NCBI GenBank assembly: GCA_964247755.1
Contig: CAXTVX010000001.1
Coordinates: forward strand, 434,001 to 498,000
Length of the DNA stretch: 64,000 nucleotides
Reading direction: 5' to 3'
DNA from: Lichenicola sp964247755
GTDB lineage: Bacteria > Pseudomonadota > Alphaproteobacteria > Acetobacterales > Acetobacteraceae
Shown: positions 11,054 through 19,063 of the stretch, piece by piece
Position numbering within the stretch: position 1 is the stretch's first letter
How the letters are laid out: every line of letters starts with the position of its first letter
Notes under the pieces: generated by a model
The model's input: only the letters and a program-made list of their open reading frames with translations
What the model was told of the DNA's origin: nothing
Databases searched by the model: none
Position numbers and translations under genes: made by a program

Positions 11054-11884
11054 TCAATCGTCCGCCTCGGTGGAGAGCGCCACCTCGCGCTGCCGGTCCA
11101 GCGCCGCCAGGCGCTCGACCAGTGCTGCACGCACGCGGTTGAAGGAGTCGCGGCCCAGCAACAGGCGGCGCGGCGCCTCGGCACCGTCGGCGCAATCGAT
11201 CATGGCCCGGACCATCCTAGCCGGGTCGCCATGGATCGGCAACGACCGCTCCGCGACGGCGCGTCGCATCGCCCCGGCCGGGGTGTCGTCATACACCGCC
11301 ATCGGCGGCGGGCTGACCAGCCCCTGGCCGAACTCCGTGCGAGCCGGGCCCGGCTCGACCAGGGTGAAGGCGATCCCGAACGGCGCCACCTCCTGCGCCA
11401 CCGACTCGACGAAGCCTTCGATCGCCCACTTGCTGGCGTGGTACAGGCTGAAGTTCGGATACGCGATCTGGCCGCCCTCGGAGGAGACCTGCAGCACGCG
11501 GCCGCCCCCTTGCGCCCGCAGGTGCGGCAGGGCGGCGCGGATCACCGCGATCGAGCCGAGCACGTTGGTGTCGATCTGCTGCCGGATCTGCGCGTTGGTC
11601 ACCTCTTCCGCCGCGCCGAACAGCCCATAGGCGGCGTTGCTCACCACCACATCGATCCGGCCCAACGCCGCGAACGCCGCGTCGACCGTGCGCCGCACCG
11701 CGTCGGTGTCGGTGACGTCGAGCGGCGCCACCCACAGGCGGTCGCCGTGCCTGGCCTTCAGCGCGTCGAGGCGCTCCGGCCGGCGCAGGGTGGCGGCGAC
11801 GCGGTCGCCACGGGCCAGCAGGGCCTCGGTGAGGATGCGGCCGAGGCCGGAGGAGGTGCCGGTGATGAACCAGGTCCTGGACAT
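11054..11884 (-). CDS. Short-chain dehydrogenase/reductase (SDR)
   Basis: A 276-residue classical SDR. It has the nucleotide motif FITGTSSGLGR (TGxxxGxG) at the N-terminus, the NNAG-equivalent VSNAAYG, the active-site Ser in LQVSSEGGQIAYPNF, and Tyr/Lys in YHASKWAIEG. It is an NAD(P)-dependent oxidoreductase; the substrate is not predictable. The start at 11884 gives a normal N-terminus beginning with the first strand; longer in-frame extensions would run back through the divergent regulator. It is divergent from a LysR regulator with 115 bases between them, an arrangement in which the LysR protein usually controls the adjacent gene. Confidence 0.88.
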   Translation of the reverse strand: MSRTWFITGTSSGLGRILTEALLARGDRVAATLRRPERLDALKARHGDRLWVAPLDVTDTDAVRRTVDAAFAALGRIDVVVSNAAYGLFGAAEEVTNAQIRQQIDTNVLGSIAVIRAALPHLRAQGGGRVLQVSSEGGQIAYPNFSLYHASKWAIEGFVESVAQEVAPFGIAFTLVEPGPARTEFGQGLVSPPPMAVYDDTPAGAMRRAVAERSLPIHGDPARMVRAMIDCADGAEAPRRLLLGRDSFNRVRAALVERLAALDRQREVALSTEADD

Positions 11885-11956
11885 GGGAAAGCCTTCCGAA
11901 ACGGGACGCCGGCGATCGGCGTCATCCGAAGCGGGACCTGGGCATCGGCATTGCCG

Positions 11957-11972
11957 TTCTCCATCGGCAGAA
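11957..11972. promoter_or_regulatory. Possible LysR-binding dyad between SDR and LysR genes
   Basis: The short divergent gap contains TTCT, eight bases, then AGAA, with T and A spaced eleven apart as in LysR boxes. It lies 28 bases before the LysR start. The dyad has only four bases per arm, so it is a weak prediction based mainly on the divergent layout. Confidence 0.25.
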
Positions 11973-11999
11973 TGTCGCATGCGGTGATGAGGAACGCCC

Positions 12000-12908
12000 A
12001 TGAATGAACGTCCCAGCTTGGCCGATCTGAGCGCACTGGCGGCGGTCGCGGCGCATCGCAGCTTCCGCAAGGCAGCCGACGAGCTGGGGCTTTCGCCGTC
12101 GTCGCTCAGCCACGCCATCCGAGCGCTGGAAGCGCGGGTCGGGGTGCGGCTGCTGCACCGGACCACGCGCAGCGTGTCGGCGACCGAGGCCGGACAGCGG
12201 CTGGTAGCGCGGCTGCAGCCGGTGCTGCGTGATCTCGACCTGGCGCTGGAGGAGGTCGACCGGTTCCGCAGCCGGCCGAGCGGGACCCTGCGCATCAACA
12301 GCGCCGAGGGCCCGGCGCGGCTGCTTCTGGCGACGGTGGTGCCGGCCTTCCTGGAACGGCATCCGGAGATGTCGCTCGACCTGGCGACGGAAGGCCGGCT
12401 GGTGGACATCGTGGCCGAAGGTTTCGACGCCGGGATCAGGCTGGGCGAGGCGGTGCCGCAGGACATGGTGGCGGTGCGCTTCGGCGGAACGGTCCGCTTC
12501 GTCGCCGTCGCCTCGCCGGGCTACCTGGAGGCCCGGGAAGCGCCGCAGGCGCCAGACGACCTCGCCCGGCACAGCTGCATCCGGTACCGCCTGCGCAGCG
12601 GCCGGCTGTTCCGCTGGGAATTCGCGCGGCACGGCCAGGAGCTGACGGTCGAGGTTCCAGGGCCGCTGATCCTAGACCACGTGGAGCTGATGGCGGAAGC
12701 GGCGGCGGCGGGGCTCGGCATCGCCTACGTGCCGGAGCACACCGCCCGGCCGTTCGTGGCGGATGGCCGGCTGGTCCCGGTGCTGGACGACTGGTGTCCG
12801 CGCATCCCCGGGCTGTTCCTGTACTACCCCGGCCACCGCCAGGTGCCCCCGGGGCTGCGCGCCTTCATCGACGTGCTGAAGGCGGTCGAGCGCAGGCCGG
12901 GCGGGTAG
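12000..12908 (+). CDS. LysR family transcriptional regulator
   Basis: A 302-residue regulator. The N-terminal winged helix-turn-helix is in AAVAAHRSFRKAADELGLSP with SSLSHAIRALEARVGVRLL (residues about 12-60). The C-terminal effector domain starts near residue 90 (RINSAEGPARLLLATVVPAF). It resembles the YafC/DmlR branch of LysR proteins, which often sit divergent from a dehydrogenase. Here it is divergent from an SDR gene and probably regulates that gene and itself; the effector is unknown. It converges with the cation transporter gene, with only 10 bases between the stops. Confidence 0.9.
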   Translation: MNERPSLADLSALAAVAAHRSFRKAADELGLSPSSLSHAIRALEARVGVRLLHRTTRSVSATEAGQRLVARLQPVLRDLDLALEEVDRFRSRPSGTLRINSAEGPARLLLATVVPAFLERHPEMSLDLATEGRLVDIVAEGFDAGIRLGEAVPQDMVAVRFGGTVRFVAVASPGYLEAREAPQAPDDLARHSCIRYRLRSGRLFRWEFARHGQELTVEVPGPLILDHVELMAEAAAAGLGIAYVPEHTARPFVADGRLVPVLDDWCPRIPGLFLYYPGHRQVPPGLRAFIDVLKAVERRPGG

Positions 12909-12918
12909 CGGGACGCAG

Positions 12919-13821
12919 TCAGGACAGCAGCAGCACGTCCTCCCGCGGCTCATACTGCTTGGTCTTGTAGCCGGGCTCGACGTGGATGGTGATCACCGCC
13001 TGGCCGACCCGGGAGCGGATCGCGGTCTCGATGCGGTCGCAGATGCGGTGCGCCGCCTCCACCGTCATCTCGCTCGGCACCACCAGGTGGAAGTCGACGA
13101 AGGTCATGCGGCCGGCAGCGCGCAGGCGCACGTCATGCGCCTCGATCGCGCCGCCGCCGCCGGCGGCGATGGCGTCGCGCAGCACGGACACGTCGGCCAG
13201 GTCCGGCACCTCGTCCATCAGCCCGCCGACGGACGCGCGCAGCACGCGGTAGCCGGCGCGCAGGATGTTGAGCGCCACCACCGCCGCCACCGCCGGGTCG
13301 AGCCAGTGCCAGCCGGTCAGCGGCACCAGCGCGAACCCGATGAGCACCGCCAGCGTGGTCCACACATCGGTCATGACGTGCCGCCCGCCGGCCAGCAGCG
13401 CCGGGGACCGGGCCCGCCTGCCCTCGCGCAGCAGCACCAGCGCCCAGACGAGGTTGACCGCGCCGCCGGCGGCGTTCACGGCGATGCCGAGCCAGGGCGC
13501 CCGGATCGCGGGCGGATGGTCCAGCCCCTGCCAGGCGGCGCCGCCGATCATGAAGGCGGTGGCGAGCACCAGCCCGCCCTCGACGATGGCGCTGAAGTAC
13601 TCCGCCTTGTAGTGGCCGTAGCGGTGGTTGGCGTCGGCGGGACGGGCGCTATACCACAGGGCGAACACGGCGGCGCCGGCGGTGGCGACGTTGATCACGG
13701 TCTCCAGCGCGTCGGAGTACAGCGCCACGCTGCCGGTGAGCCGGTAGGCGGCGGCCTTGATCGCCAGGACCAGCAGGCTGACGGCGAGGCTGGTCCAGGC
13801 GATCCCGAGCGTCCGGTTCAT
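12919..13821 (-). CDS. Cation diffusion facilitator (CDF) family transporter
   Basis: A 300-residue metal/proton antiporter of the inner membrane. Metal-site residues appear in YSDALETVINV (helix 2) and GGRHVMTDVWTTL (helix 5, the HxxxD pair). The cytoplasmic HRYGHYKAEYFSA motif follows helix 2. The C-terminal ferredoxin-like domain contains HDVRLRAAGRMTFVDFHL and VITIHVEP. The substrate is probably Zn(II), Fe(II) or Mn(II), and the motifs alone do not decide. The ATG at 13821 has AGGAGG nearby; the frame is open further upstream, but that part has no membrane character. It is divergent from the DUF3667 gene. Confidence 0.9.
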   Translation of the reverse strand: MNRTLGIAWTSLAVSLLVLAIKAAAYRLTGSVALYSDALETVINVATAGAAVFALWYSARPADANHRYGHYKAEYFSAIVEGGLVLATAFMIGGAAWQGLDHPPAIRAPWLGIAVNAAGGAVNLVWALVLLREGRRARSPALLAGGRHVMTDVWTTLAVLIGFALVPLTGWHWLDPAVAAVVALNILRAGYRVLRASVGGLMDEVPDLADVSVLRDAIAAGGGGAIEAHDVRLRAAGRMTFVDFHLVVPSEMTVEAAHRICDRIETAIRSRVGQAVITIHVEPGYKTKQYEPREDVLLLS

Positions 13822-13945
13822 CGACCCCTCCTGGCGCCCGTCCGCGCCGGCATGCACGGTGATCCGGCTGCCCGCGGCACGCGTCCGGGCAAGAACCGAT
13901 TGTCGCGCCAGCGACCCCGTGAGGGAAGGCCGGAAGGAGAGATCG

Positions 13946-14761
13946 ATGCCGCACGCCGCCTGCCTCAACTGCGGCAGCCCCCTCGCCGGAGCGTTCTGCC
14001 ACGACTGCGGCCAGCGCGGCGAGGTGCACAGCTCGGTGCTGCACCTGGGTGCGGAGCTGCTGGAAACCGTCACCCACGCCGACAGCCGGTTCTGGCGCAC
14101 CATGCGGCGGCTGGCGCTCGACCCGGCGCGGCTGAGCCGGGACTACATCGAGGGCAGGCGTGCCCGCGAGATCCCGCCGCTGCGGCTGTTCTTCGTCACC
14201 CTGTTCCTGCTGTTCAGCATCGGCTCGCTGACCACCAGCCGGTTCGAGGTGAAGCTCGACACGGCACAGCACCAGGCGCTGGGCCACTACCTGGACGCGC
14301 TGCGGATCGCCGACGAACCGGAGGCGACGCAGCTGCTGCGCCAGCGGCTGCAGCGCGCCGTGGACCGTCCGGACGAGGTGCTGGCGGTGGTCCGCGACTG
14401 GTCGGAACGCTTCACCGTGCTGCTGCTGCCGGTGGCAGGCCTGATGCTATGGCTGCTGCACCCGACGCAGCGGCGCTACTCGCTGTTCGACCACATGATC
14501 GTCTCGATCCACTCGCTGTGCTTCACCAGCCTGGTGCTGATGACGCTGTTCCTCGCCGCCACGGTGACGAGTGCCGTGTCGGGATGGATCCTGCTGCTGC
14601 TGCCGGTGCACCTGTTCGCGCACCTGCGCGGTGTCTATCGCACGAGCATCGTCGGGACCCTGCTGCGCATGGCGGTGCTGGCGCTCGCCACCGCGGTCGC
14701 CGTGGCAGCGCTGCTGCTGGCGCTGGCGGCGGTCGGGCTGGCGCTTGGCACGCGGGGCTGA
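13946..14761 (+). CDS. DUF3667 domain membrane protein with N-terminal zinc ribbon
   Basis: A 271-residue protein. A zinc ribbon opens it (Cys6, Cys9, Cys18, Cys21 in CLNCGSPLAGAFCHDCGQ). A cytoplasmic segment with RLALDPARLSRDYIEGRR follows, and then about five membrane helices. This is the layout of the DUF3667 family, whose function is unknown. AAGGAGA lies just before the ATG at 13946. It is divergent from the CDF transporter (124 bases between starts) and convergent with the DUF1176 gene, so it is a single-gene unit. No biochemical role can be assigned. Confidence 0.8.
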   Translation: MPHAACLNCGSPLAGAFCHDCGQRGEVHSSVLHLGAELLETVTHADSRFWRTMRRLALDPARLSRDYIEGRRAREIPPLRLFFVTLFLLFSIGSLTTSRFEVKLDTAQHQALGHYLDALRIADEPEATQLLRQRLQRAVDRPDEVLAVVRDWSERFTVLLLPVAGLMLWLLHPTQRRYSLFDHMIVSIHSLCFTSLVLMTLFLAATVTSAVSGWILLLLPVHLFAHLRGVYRTSIVGTLLRMAVLALATAVAVAALLLALAAVGLALGTRG

Positions 14762-14770
14762 GCGCCCGCC

Positions 14771-15781
14771 TCAGCGGCGGTCGCGGTAGACCACCGGCCA
14801 GTCCTCGATGCCCAGGCCGCGGCAGACGGTCATCAGCCGCGCCAGCACGAGGCGGTAGCGGCTGCCGTCCCAGCGGTAGGAGCGGAAGTCGCCGCAGTCG
14901 CCGAGGCCACGGCTGGGCGCGGTGGCAGCGATGTCGCGCCCGTCCGGACCGGGCTCGGCGTCGACCAGCACGCCGGGCGGATGCGGCGCCATCTGCAGCA
15001 GGGTGGTGAACCCGGCCGGGGCGGCCGCGCCGGGACCGGCCAGCACGAACAGGGTGTCGCGGTCGAAGTTGCCGTTGCCGCACGACATGGACCACAGCGC
15101 GACCGACGGTTCGAGCTGCCAGGCGGCGATGCCGCCGGCCGGTCCGTCCGAGTCCCCCTGCCGGGCGCAGGCGCGAACCGCCGGCAGCGAGGCGACCGCT
15201 TCCGGCAGGCGGAGCGGGTCCGGCTGCGGCCCGTCGAAGGGGGGCGGCGGCCGGAACGCCGGCAGCGGATCCGGGACCCGGCGCTGCCGCTGCTCGATCC
15301 AGTCCAGTGCCGCGGCGGCTCCGGCGAGGCGCAGGATGCCGAGCGGGGCGGCGCGGGCGCCGGGACGCTGCGGCGGCCGCGACAGCACGATCCGGCCGCT
15401 GCCGTGCAGCACCGGCAGCAGGGCCGCGATTTCACCAGCGGACAGGGCGCCGCGCAGCACGCCCGGCCCGGACGGAAGCAGCCGGAGCGTCACCGCCGGC
15501 CCCCGCCTGGGCGCCTGCAGGCGCAGCACCGCAGGGCGGCCGTCCTCCGGCCGCAGGATCACCGCGACCGAAGGGGCAGCGCCGCGCGGCCGGGACAGGA
15601 TCAGGGTGGCCGGGCTGTCGCCGGTGCCGAAGCCGTCCGCGGTGCAGTCGCCGGCGTTGTCGCAGGAAGCCAGCCAGTCGCCGAACAGCTGCGACGGCAG
15701 CAGGTGCGGCGGCTCCGCAGCCAGGGCTGGGGCGCACAGGCAGAGAAGCGCCGCGCACGCCGCACGCCCCGCCATCGGCAT
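14771..15781 (-). CDS. Secreted DUF1176 domain protein
   Basis: A 336-residue exported protein. Its signal peptide is residues 1-22 (ALLCLCAPALAAE). DUF1176 features follow: LFGDWLASCDNAGDCTADGF near the N-terminus with paired cysteines, and SMSCGNGNFDRDTLFVLAG and RGLGDCGDFRSYRWDG towards the C-terminus. The cysteines presumably form disulfides in the periplasm. The family is widespread in proteobacteria with no known activity. The start could be either of two nearby Met codons (15781 or 15775). It begins 14 bases after the AI-2E-type permease gene ends and is probably co-transcribed with it. Confidence 0.78.
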   Translation of the reverse strand: MPMAGRAACAALLCLCAPALAAEPPHLLPSQLFGDWLASCDNAGDCTADGFGTGDSPATLILSRPRGAAPSVAVILRPEDGRPAVLRLQAPRRGPAVTLRLLPSGPGVLRGALSAGEIAALLPVLHGSGRIVLSRPPQRPGARAAPLGILRLAGAAAALDWIEQRQRRVPDPLPAFRPPPPFDGPQPDPLRLPEAVASLPAVRACARQGDSDGPAGGIAAWQLEPSVALWSMSCGNGNFDRDTLFVLAGPGAAAPAGFTTLLQMAPHPPGVLVDAEPGPDGRDIAATAPSRGLGDCGDFRSYRWDGSRYRLVLARLMTVCRGLGIEDWPVVYRDRR

Positions 15782-15795
15782 GTCCGGTCCGGAAA

Positions 15796-16899
15796 TCAGT
15801 CGCTCCCCCGCACCTCGTCGTCGCCCAGCAGGTCGGCGACGTAGAGCTCGCGCACCATCACCATCCCGGCGGCGGCGAGCGGGGTGCCGAGGATGATCCC
15901 GAGCGGGCCGAACAGGGTCCCCGAGGCCGTCATCGCCATCACCGTCAGCGCCGGCGGGATCTCGACCATGTGCCGCTGGATCAGCGGCGACAGCACGTAG
16001 CCCTCGACCAGATGCACCAGCAGGAACACCCCCACCGTCAGCAGCGCCAGATGCGCGCTGACCGACACTGCCACCAGCACCGCCGGGATTCCGGCCAGCA
16101 TCGCGCCGAAATACGGGATGAAGGTCAGCAGCCCGGCCAGGGCGCCGAGTGCCAGCGGCACCGGCACGCCCAGCAGGGACAGGCCGAGCGCGGTCAGCGC
16201 CCCCATCGCGGTCATGTCGATCAGCTGGCCGAGCAGCCAGCGGCGCAGGGTGCGGCCGGTGCGGTGCATGACCACCCGGCCGCGCGCGCGGTGGCGGATC
16301 GGCACGAGGCGGAGCACGCCCCCGATGTAGAGCTCGGGCGAGATCGCGAAGTAGAGCGCGGTGATCAGCAGCAGGACCAGCGAGGCGAGGACGTCGAGCG
16401 TCACGCCCAGCACCCGGGCCGCCGGCGCCACCAGGGCGTCCGGACCGCTGCCGCCGGCCGGCTGCTGCAGGTGGCGCATGATCCGCTGCCCCCATGCCGT
16501 CTGGCCGTAGCGGTCCTGCAGCGTCCGCGCCTCGTCCTGCAGGCTGGACAGGAGGTCCGCGCCCTGCTGCGCCAGAAGCGGGCCGATCGACAGCACCAGG
16601 CCGGCGGCCAGCGCGACCAGGGCCAGGCTGATCAGCGCCAGCATCCATCCGGCGCGCAGCCCGGTGCGCACCGCCAGCCAGTCGGCGCCGCCGCGCAAGG
16701 TGGCGCCGAGCAGCACGGCGAAGAACAGCAGCAGCAGCACCGAGGGCAGCAGCCACAGCAGCAGGATCGCCGCCGCGGCCAGCGCTGCCGTGCGCAGGAC
16801 CGGGGCGATCCCGGCGGGCAGGACGCGGATCACCGCCGGCGGTTCGGCATCCCCCTGGTCGGCAGGGGCTGGATCGGCGGTAGCGTGCATCGTCGGCAT
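15796..16899 (-). CDS. AI-2E family (PerM/UPF0118) transporter
   Basis: A 367-residue polytopic membrane protein. The PerM/AI-2E pattern is clear: N-terminal helices with LLFFAVLLGATLRGG, a soluble helical middle (LSSLQDEARTLQDRYG), and the conserved C-terminal core GLLTFIPYFGAMLAGIP and LVHLVEGYVLSPLIQ. Members include exporters of autoinducer-2 and sodium/proton antiporters, so the substrate is unclear. The second in-frame Met (16890) is an alternative start. The gene lies between the Pit transporter and the DUF1176 gene, all leftward. Confidence 0.88.
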   Translation of the reverse strand: MPTMHATADPAPADQGDAEPPAVIRVLPAGIAPVLRTAALAAAAILLLWLLPSVLLLLFFAVLLGATLRGGADWLAVRTGLRAGWMLALISLALVALAAGLVLSIGPLLAQQGADLLSSLQDEARTLQDRYGQTAWGQRIMRHLQQPAGGSGPDALVAPAARVLGVTLDVLASLVLLLITALYFAISPELYIGGVLRLVPIRHRARGRVVMHRTGRTLRRWLLGQLIDMTAMGALTALGLSLLGVPVPLALGALAGLLTFIPYFGAMLAGIPAVLVAVSVSAHLALLTVGVFLLVHLVEGYVLSPLIQRHMVEIPPALTVMAMTASGTLFGPLGIILGTPLAAAGMVMVRELYVADLLGDDEVRGSD

Positions 16900-16969
16900 C
16901 CGGCTGGACCAGCCGGCATTGTCACGCAGATCGGCTGCCTCGGCGAGGGCGCAGCCCCGCCGGGCGGGA

Positions 16970-18604
16970 TCAGAACAGGAAGTGCAGCAGCCAGTACAGC
17001 ACGCCCGCCAGGGTGATCGCGACCGGCAGCGTCAGCACCCAGGCCAGCGCCAGGTTGCGCAGCGTGCGCATCTGCAGCCCGGACCCGTTCGCCGCCATCG
17101 CGCCGGCGACGCCGCTGGACAGGATGTGGGTGGTCGACACCGGCAGGCCGTAGGCCTCGGCCAGGCCGATGGTGGCGGCGGCGACGATCTCGGCCGAGGC
17201 GCCCTGGCCATAGGTCATGTGGGTCTTGCCGATCTTCTCGCCGACCGTGACCACGATCCGCTTCCAGCCGACCATGGTGCCCAGCCCGAGCGCCACCGCG
17301 ACCGACACCTTCACCCAGACGGGGATGAAGCGGGTGCCGTGGTTGAGCTCGCCGGCGTAGCGCTTCAGCGTGCCCTGCTCGGGGGCGGAGAAATGGCCGC
17401 CCGCCTTGGGCAGGAGGCGCACCGCCTCTGCGGTCAGGTACATGTCGTTGCGGACGTTGGATACCGCCTCGGCCGGGACGTGGCTGATCGCGCCGTAGTC
17501 GCGGATCTGCGTGGCGATGTCGTCGGATATCGAGGCCAGGGCGGCATACACGCCCGGCCGGTCGAGCTGCCTCGTCTTGAGCGCCGTGTCGACGATGCCG
17601 CGCGCGTGGCCGGGATCGGTGGCCGGGGCGCCGGCGGCGTGCGCATGGAAGATCGTCGCCGCCTGCTGGCTGGTCTGCACGAAGACCGGAGTCTCGGACT
17701 CCGGGATCGCGCGGTTCAGCGCGAAGGCGGTGGGGGCGGCGCCGATCAGGATCAGCATGATCAGGCCCATGCCCTTCTGCCCGTCGTTGCCGCCATGGCT
17801 GAACGACACGCCGGTGCAGGTCAGGATCAGCAGGCCCCGGATCCACAGCGGCGGCGGCTGGTCGCCCTCGGGCGCCTTCCACAGCTCCGGGCGGCGGATC
17901 AGCAGCTTGCCCAGCAGCAGCAGCCCGCCGGCGGCGACGAAACCGATGATCGGGCTGAACACCAGCGACTTCAAAACCTTGAACGCCTGGTCCCATTGCA
18001 CGCCCGAGCTGGCGACGCCCGGCGGGGTCATGAGCTGGTTGGCCAGGCCCACGCCGAGGATGGAGCCGATCAGGGCGTGCGAGGACGAGTTCGGGATGCC
18101 GAACGCCCAGGTGGCGAGGTTCCAGATGATCGCAGCCAGCAGCAGGGCGAAGATCATCGGGTAGCCGCTGGTGCTGCCCGAGTTCAGGATCAGGTCGATC
18201 GGCAACAGGGTGATGATCGAGTACGCCACCGCGCCGGTCGAGACCAGCACGCCGAGGAAGTTGAAGAAGCCCGACCACACCACCGCGACCGAGGGTGCCA
18301 GGCTGCGCGTGTAGATCACGGTGGCGACCGCGTTGGCGGTGTCGTGGAAACCGTTGACGAACTCGAAGCCGAGCGCGATCAGCAGCGCCAGGCCGAGCAG
18401 CACCAGGGTGCCGATCGCCAGCGGTGCGGCGTGGGTGTCGTGCATGGCGCTGACCAGCCCGAACACCGCATAGCCGAGGCCACCCGCCAGCAGCACCACG
18501 AACAGGACCGCGCTCGGCAGGCCCGGCATGCCCGACCGGTCGCGGGTGCGCGCGCCGCTGCCGGCTGCGAACGGGCTGTCGCGGTTGAGGGTGGCGTCTG
18601 ACAT
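16970..18604 (-). CDS. pit: Inorganic phosphate transporter, Pit family
   Basis: A 544-residue low-affinity phosphate symporter. The PHO4/Pit signature is present twice: GFEFVNGFHDTANAVATVIYTR-type in the N-terminal repeat (just after helix 2), and SFSHGGNDGQKGMGL with PVSTTHILSSGVAGA in the C-terminal repeat. A long cytoplasmic loop separates the repeats. It imports phosphate, probably with divalent metal and protons. The start at 18604 is chosen because the upstream in-frame codons lack hydrophobic or conserved content. The gene is divergent from a 70-residue membrane protein gene, with 209 bases between starts. Confidence 0.93.
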   Translation of the reverse strand: MSDATLNRDSPFAAGSGARTRDRSGMPGLPSAVLFVVLLAGGLGYAVFGLVSAMHDTHAAPLAIGTLVLLGLALLIALGFEFVNGFHDTANAVATVIYTRSLAPSVAVVWSGFFNFLGVLVSTGAVAYSIITLLPIDLILNSGSTSGYPMIFALLLAAIIWNLATWAFGIPNSSSHALIGSILGVGLANQLMTPPGVASSGVQWDQAFKVLKSLVFSPIIGFVAAGGLLLLGKLLIRRPELWKAPEGDQPPPLWIRGLLILTCTGVSFSHGGNDGQKGMGLIMLILIGAAPTAFALNRAIPESETPVFVQTSQQAATIFHAHAAGAPATDPGHARGIVDTALKTRQLDRPGVYAALASISDDIATQIRDYGAISHVPAEAVSNVRNDMYLTAEAVRLLPKAGGHFSAPEQGTLKRYAGELNHGTRFIPVWVKVSVAVALGLGTMVGWKRIVVTVGEKIGKTHMTYGQGASAEIVAAATIGLAEAYGLPVSTTHILSSGVAGAMAANGSGLQMRTLRNLALAWVLTLPVAITLAGVLYWLLHFLF

Positions 18605-18813
18605 GGACAGCTCTCGTTCCGGTTCGCGGTCTTGTAACCCGGCAGCGTGCAGCGGTGTCGGCATCCATGTGACGGTTGCATGAAGAGTGCGGCGAACGAC
18701 CCGGGCGCCGGCCCGCCGGACCATTTCACGAGCCGGATGCTGCGGATTATCCTGCAGGCTGCGCGCGCCTAATGCCGGACCGTGCTGGCACTGCTCCTGC
18801 CGCCGGGGATGCG

Positions 18814-19026
18814 ATGCCCGATCACCCCTGGTTCGGACCCAAGAGGATCGGCTGGGGATGGACGCCCATCACCTGGCAGGGATGGCTGCTGACCGCGGTG
18901 TTCATCGCTGCCGTCATGGCGGTCCCGATGCTGCCGGGCATCAGGTACCGCTTCGCCCTCGTGTCCGGCCTGACGGTGATCACCCTGCCGATTGTCACCG
19001 GCACCAGGCCCGGCGGCAACTCCTGA
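18814..19026 (+). CDS. Small membrane protein of unknown function (70 residues)
   Basis: The ATG at 18814 opens a 70-residue frame with FGPKRIGWGWTPITWQGW near the N-terminus. Two hydrophobic helices follow (LLTAVFIAAVMAVPML and YRFALVSGLTVITLPIV). I recall the GWGW...TWQGW motif from short uncharacterised proteobacterial membrane proteins but cannot name a family. Its rightward orientation between two leftward genes, and its clear helix pattern, argue for a real gene. No function is assigned. Confidence 0.55.
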   Translation: MPDHPWFGPKRIGWGWTPITWQGWLLTAVFIAAVMAVPMLPGIRYRFALVSGLTVITLPIVTGTRPGGNS

Positions 19027-19063
19027 GGCCTGCCCGCCGCGGCAGCGTCCCGCTGGCCGGCTT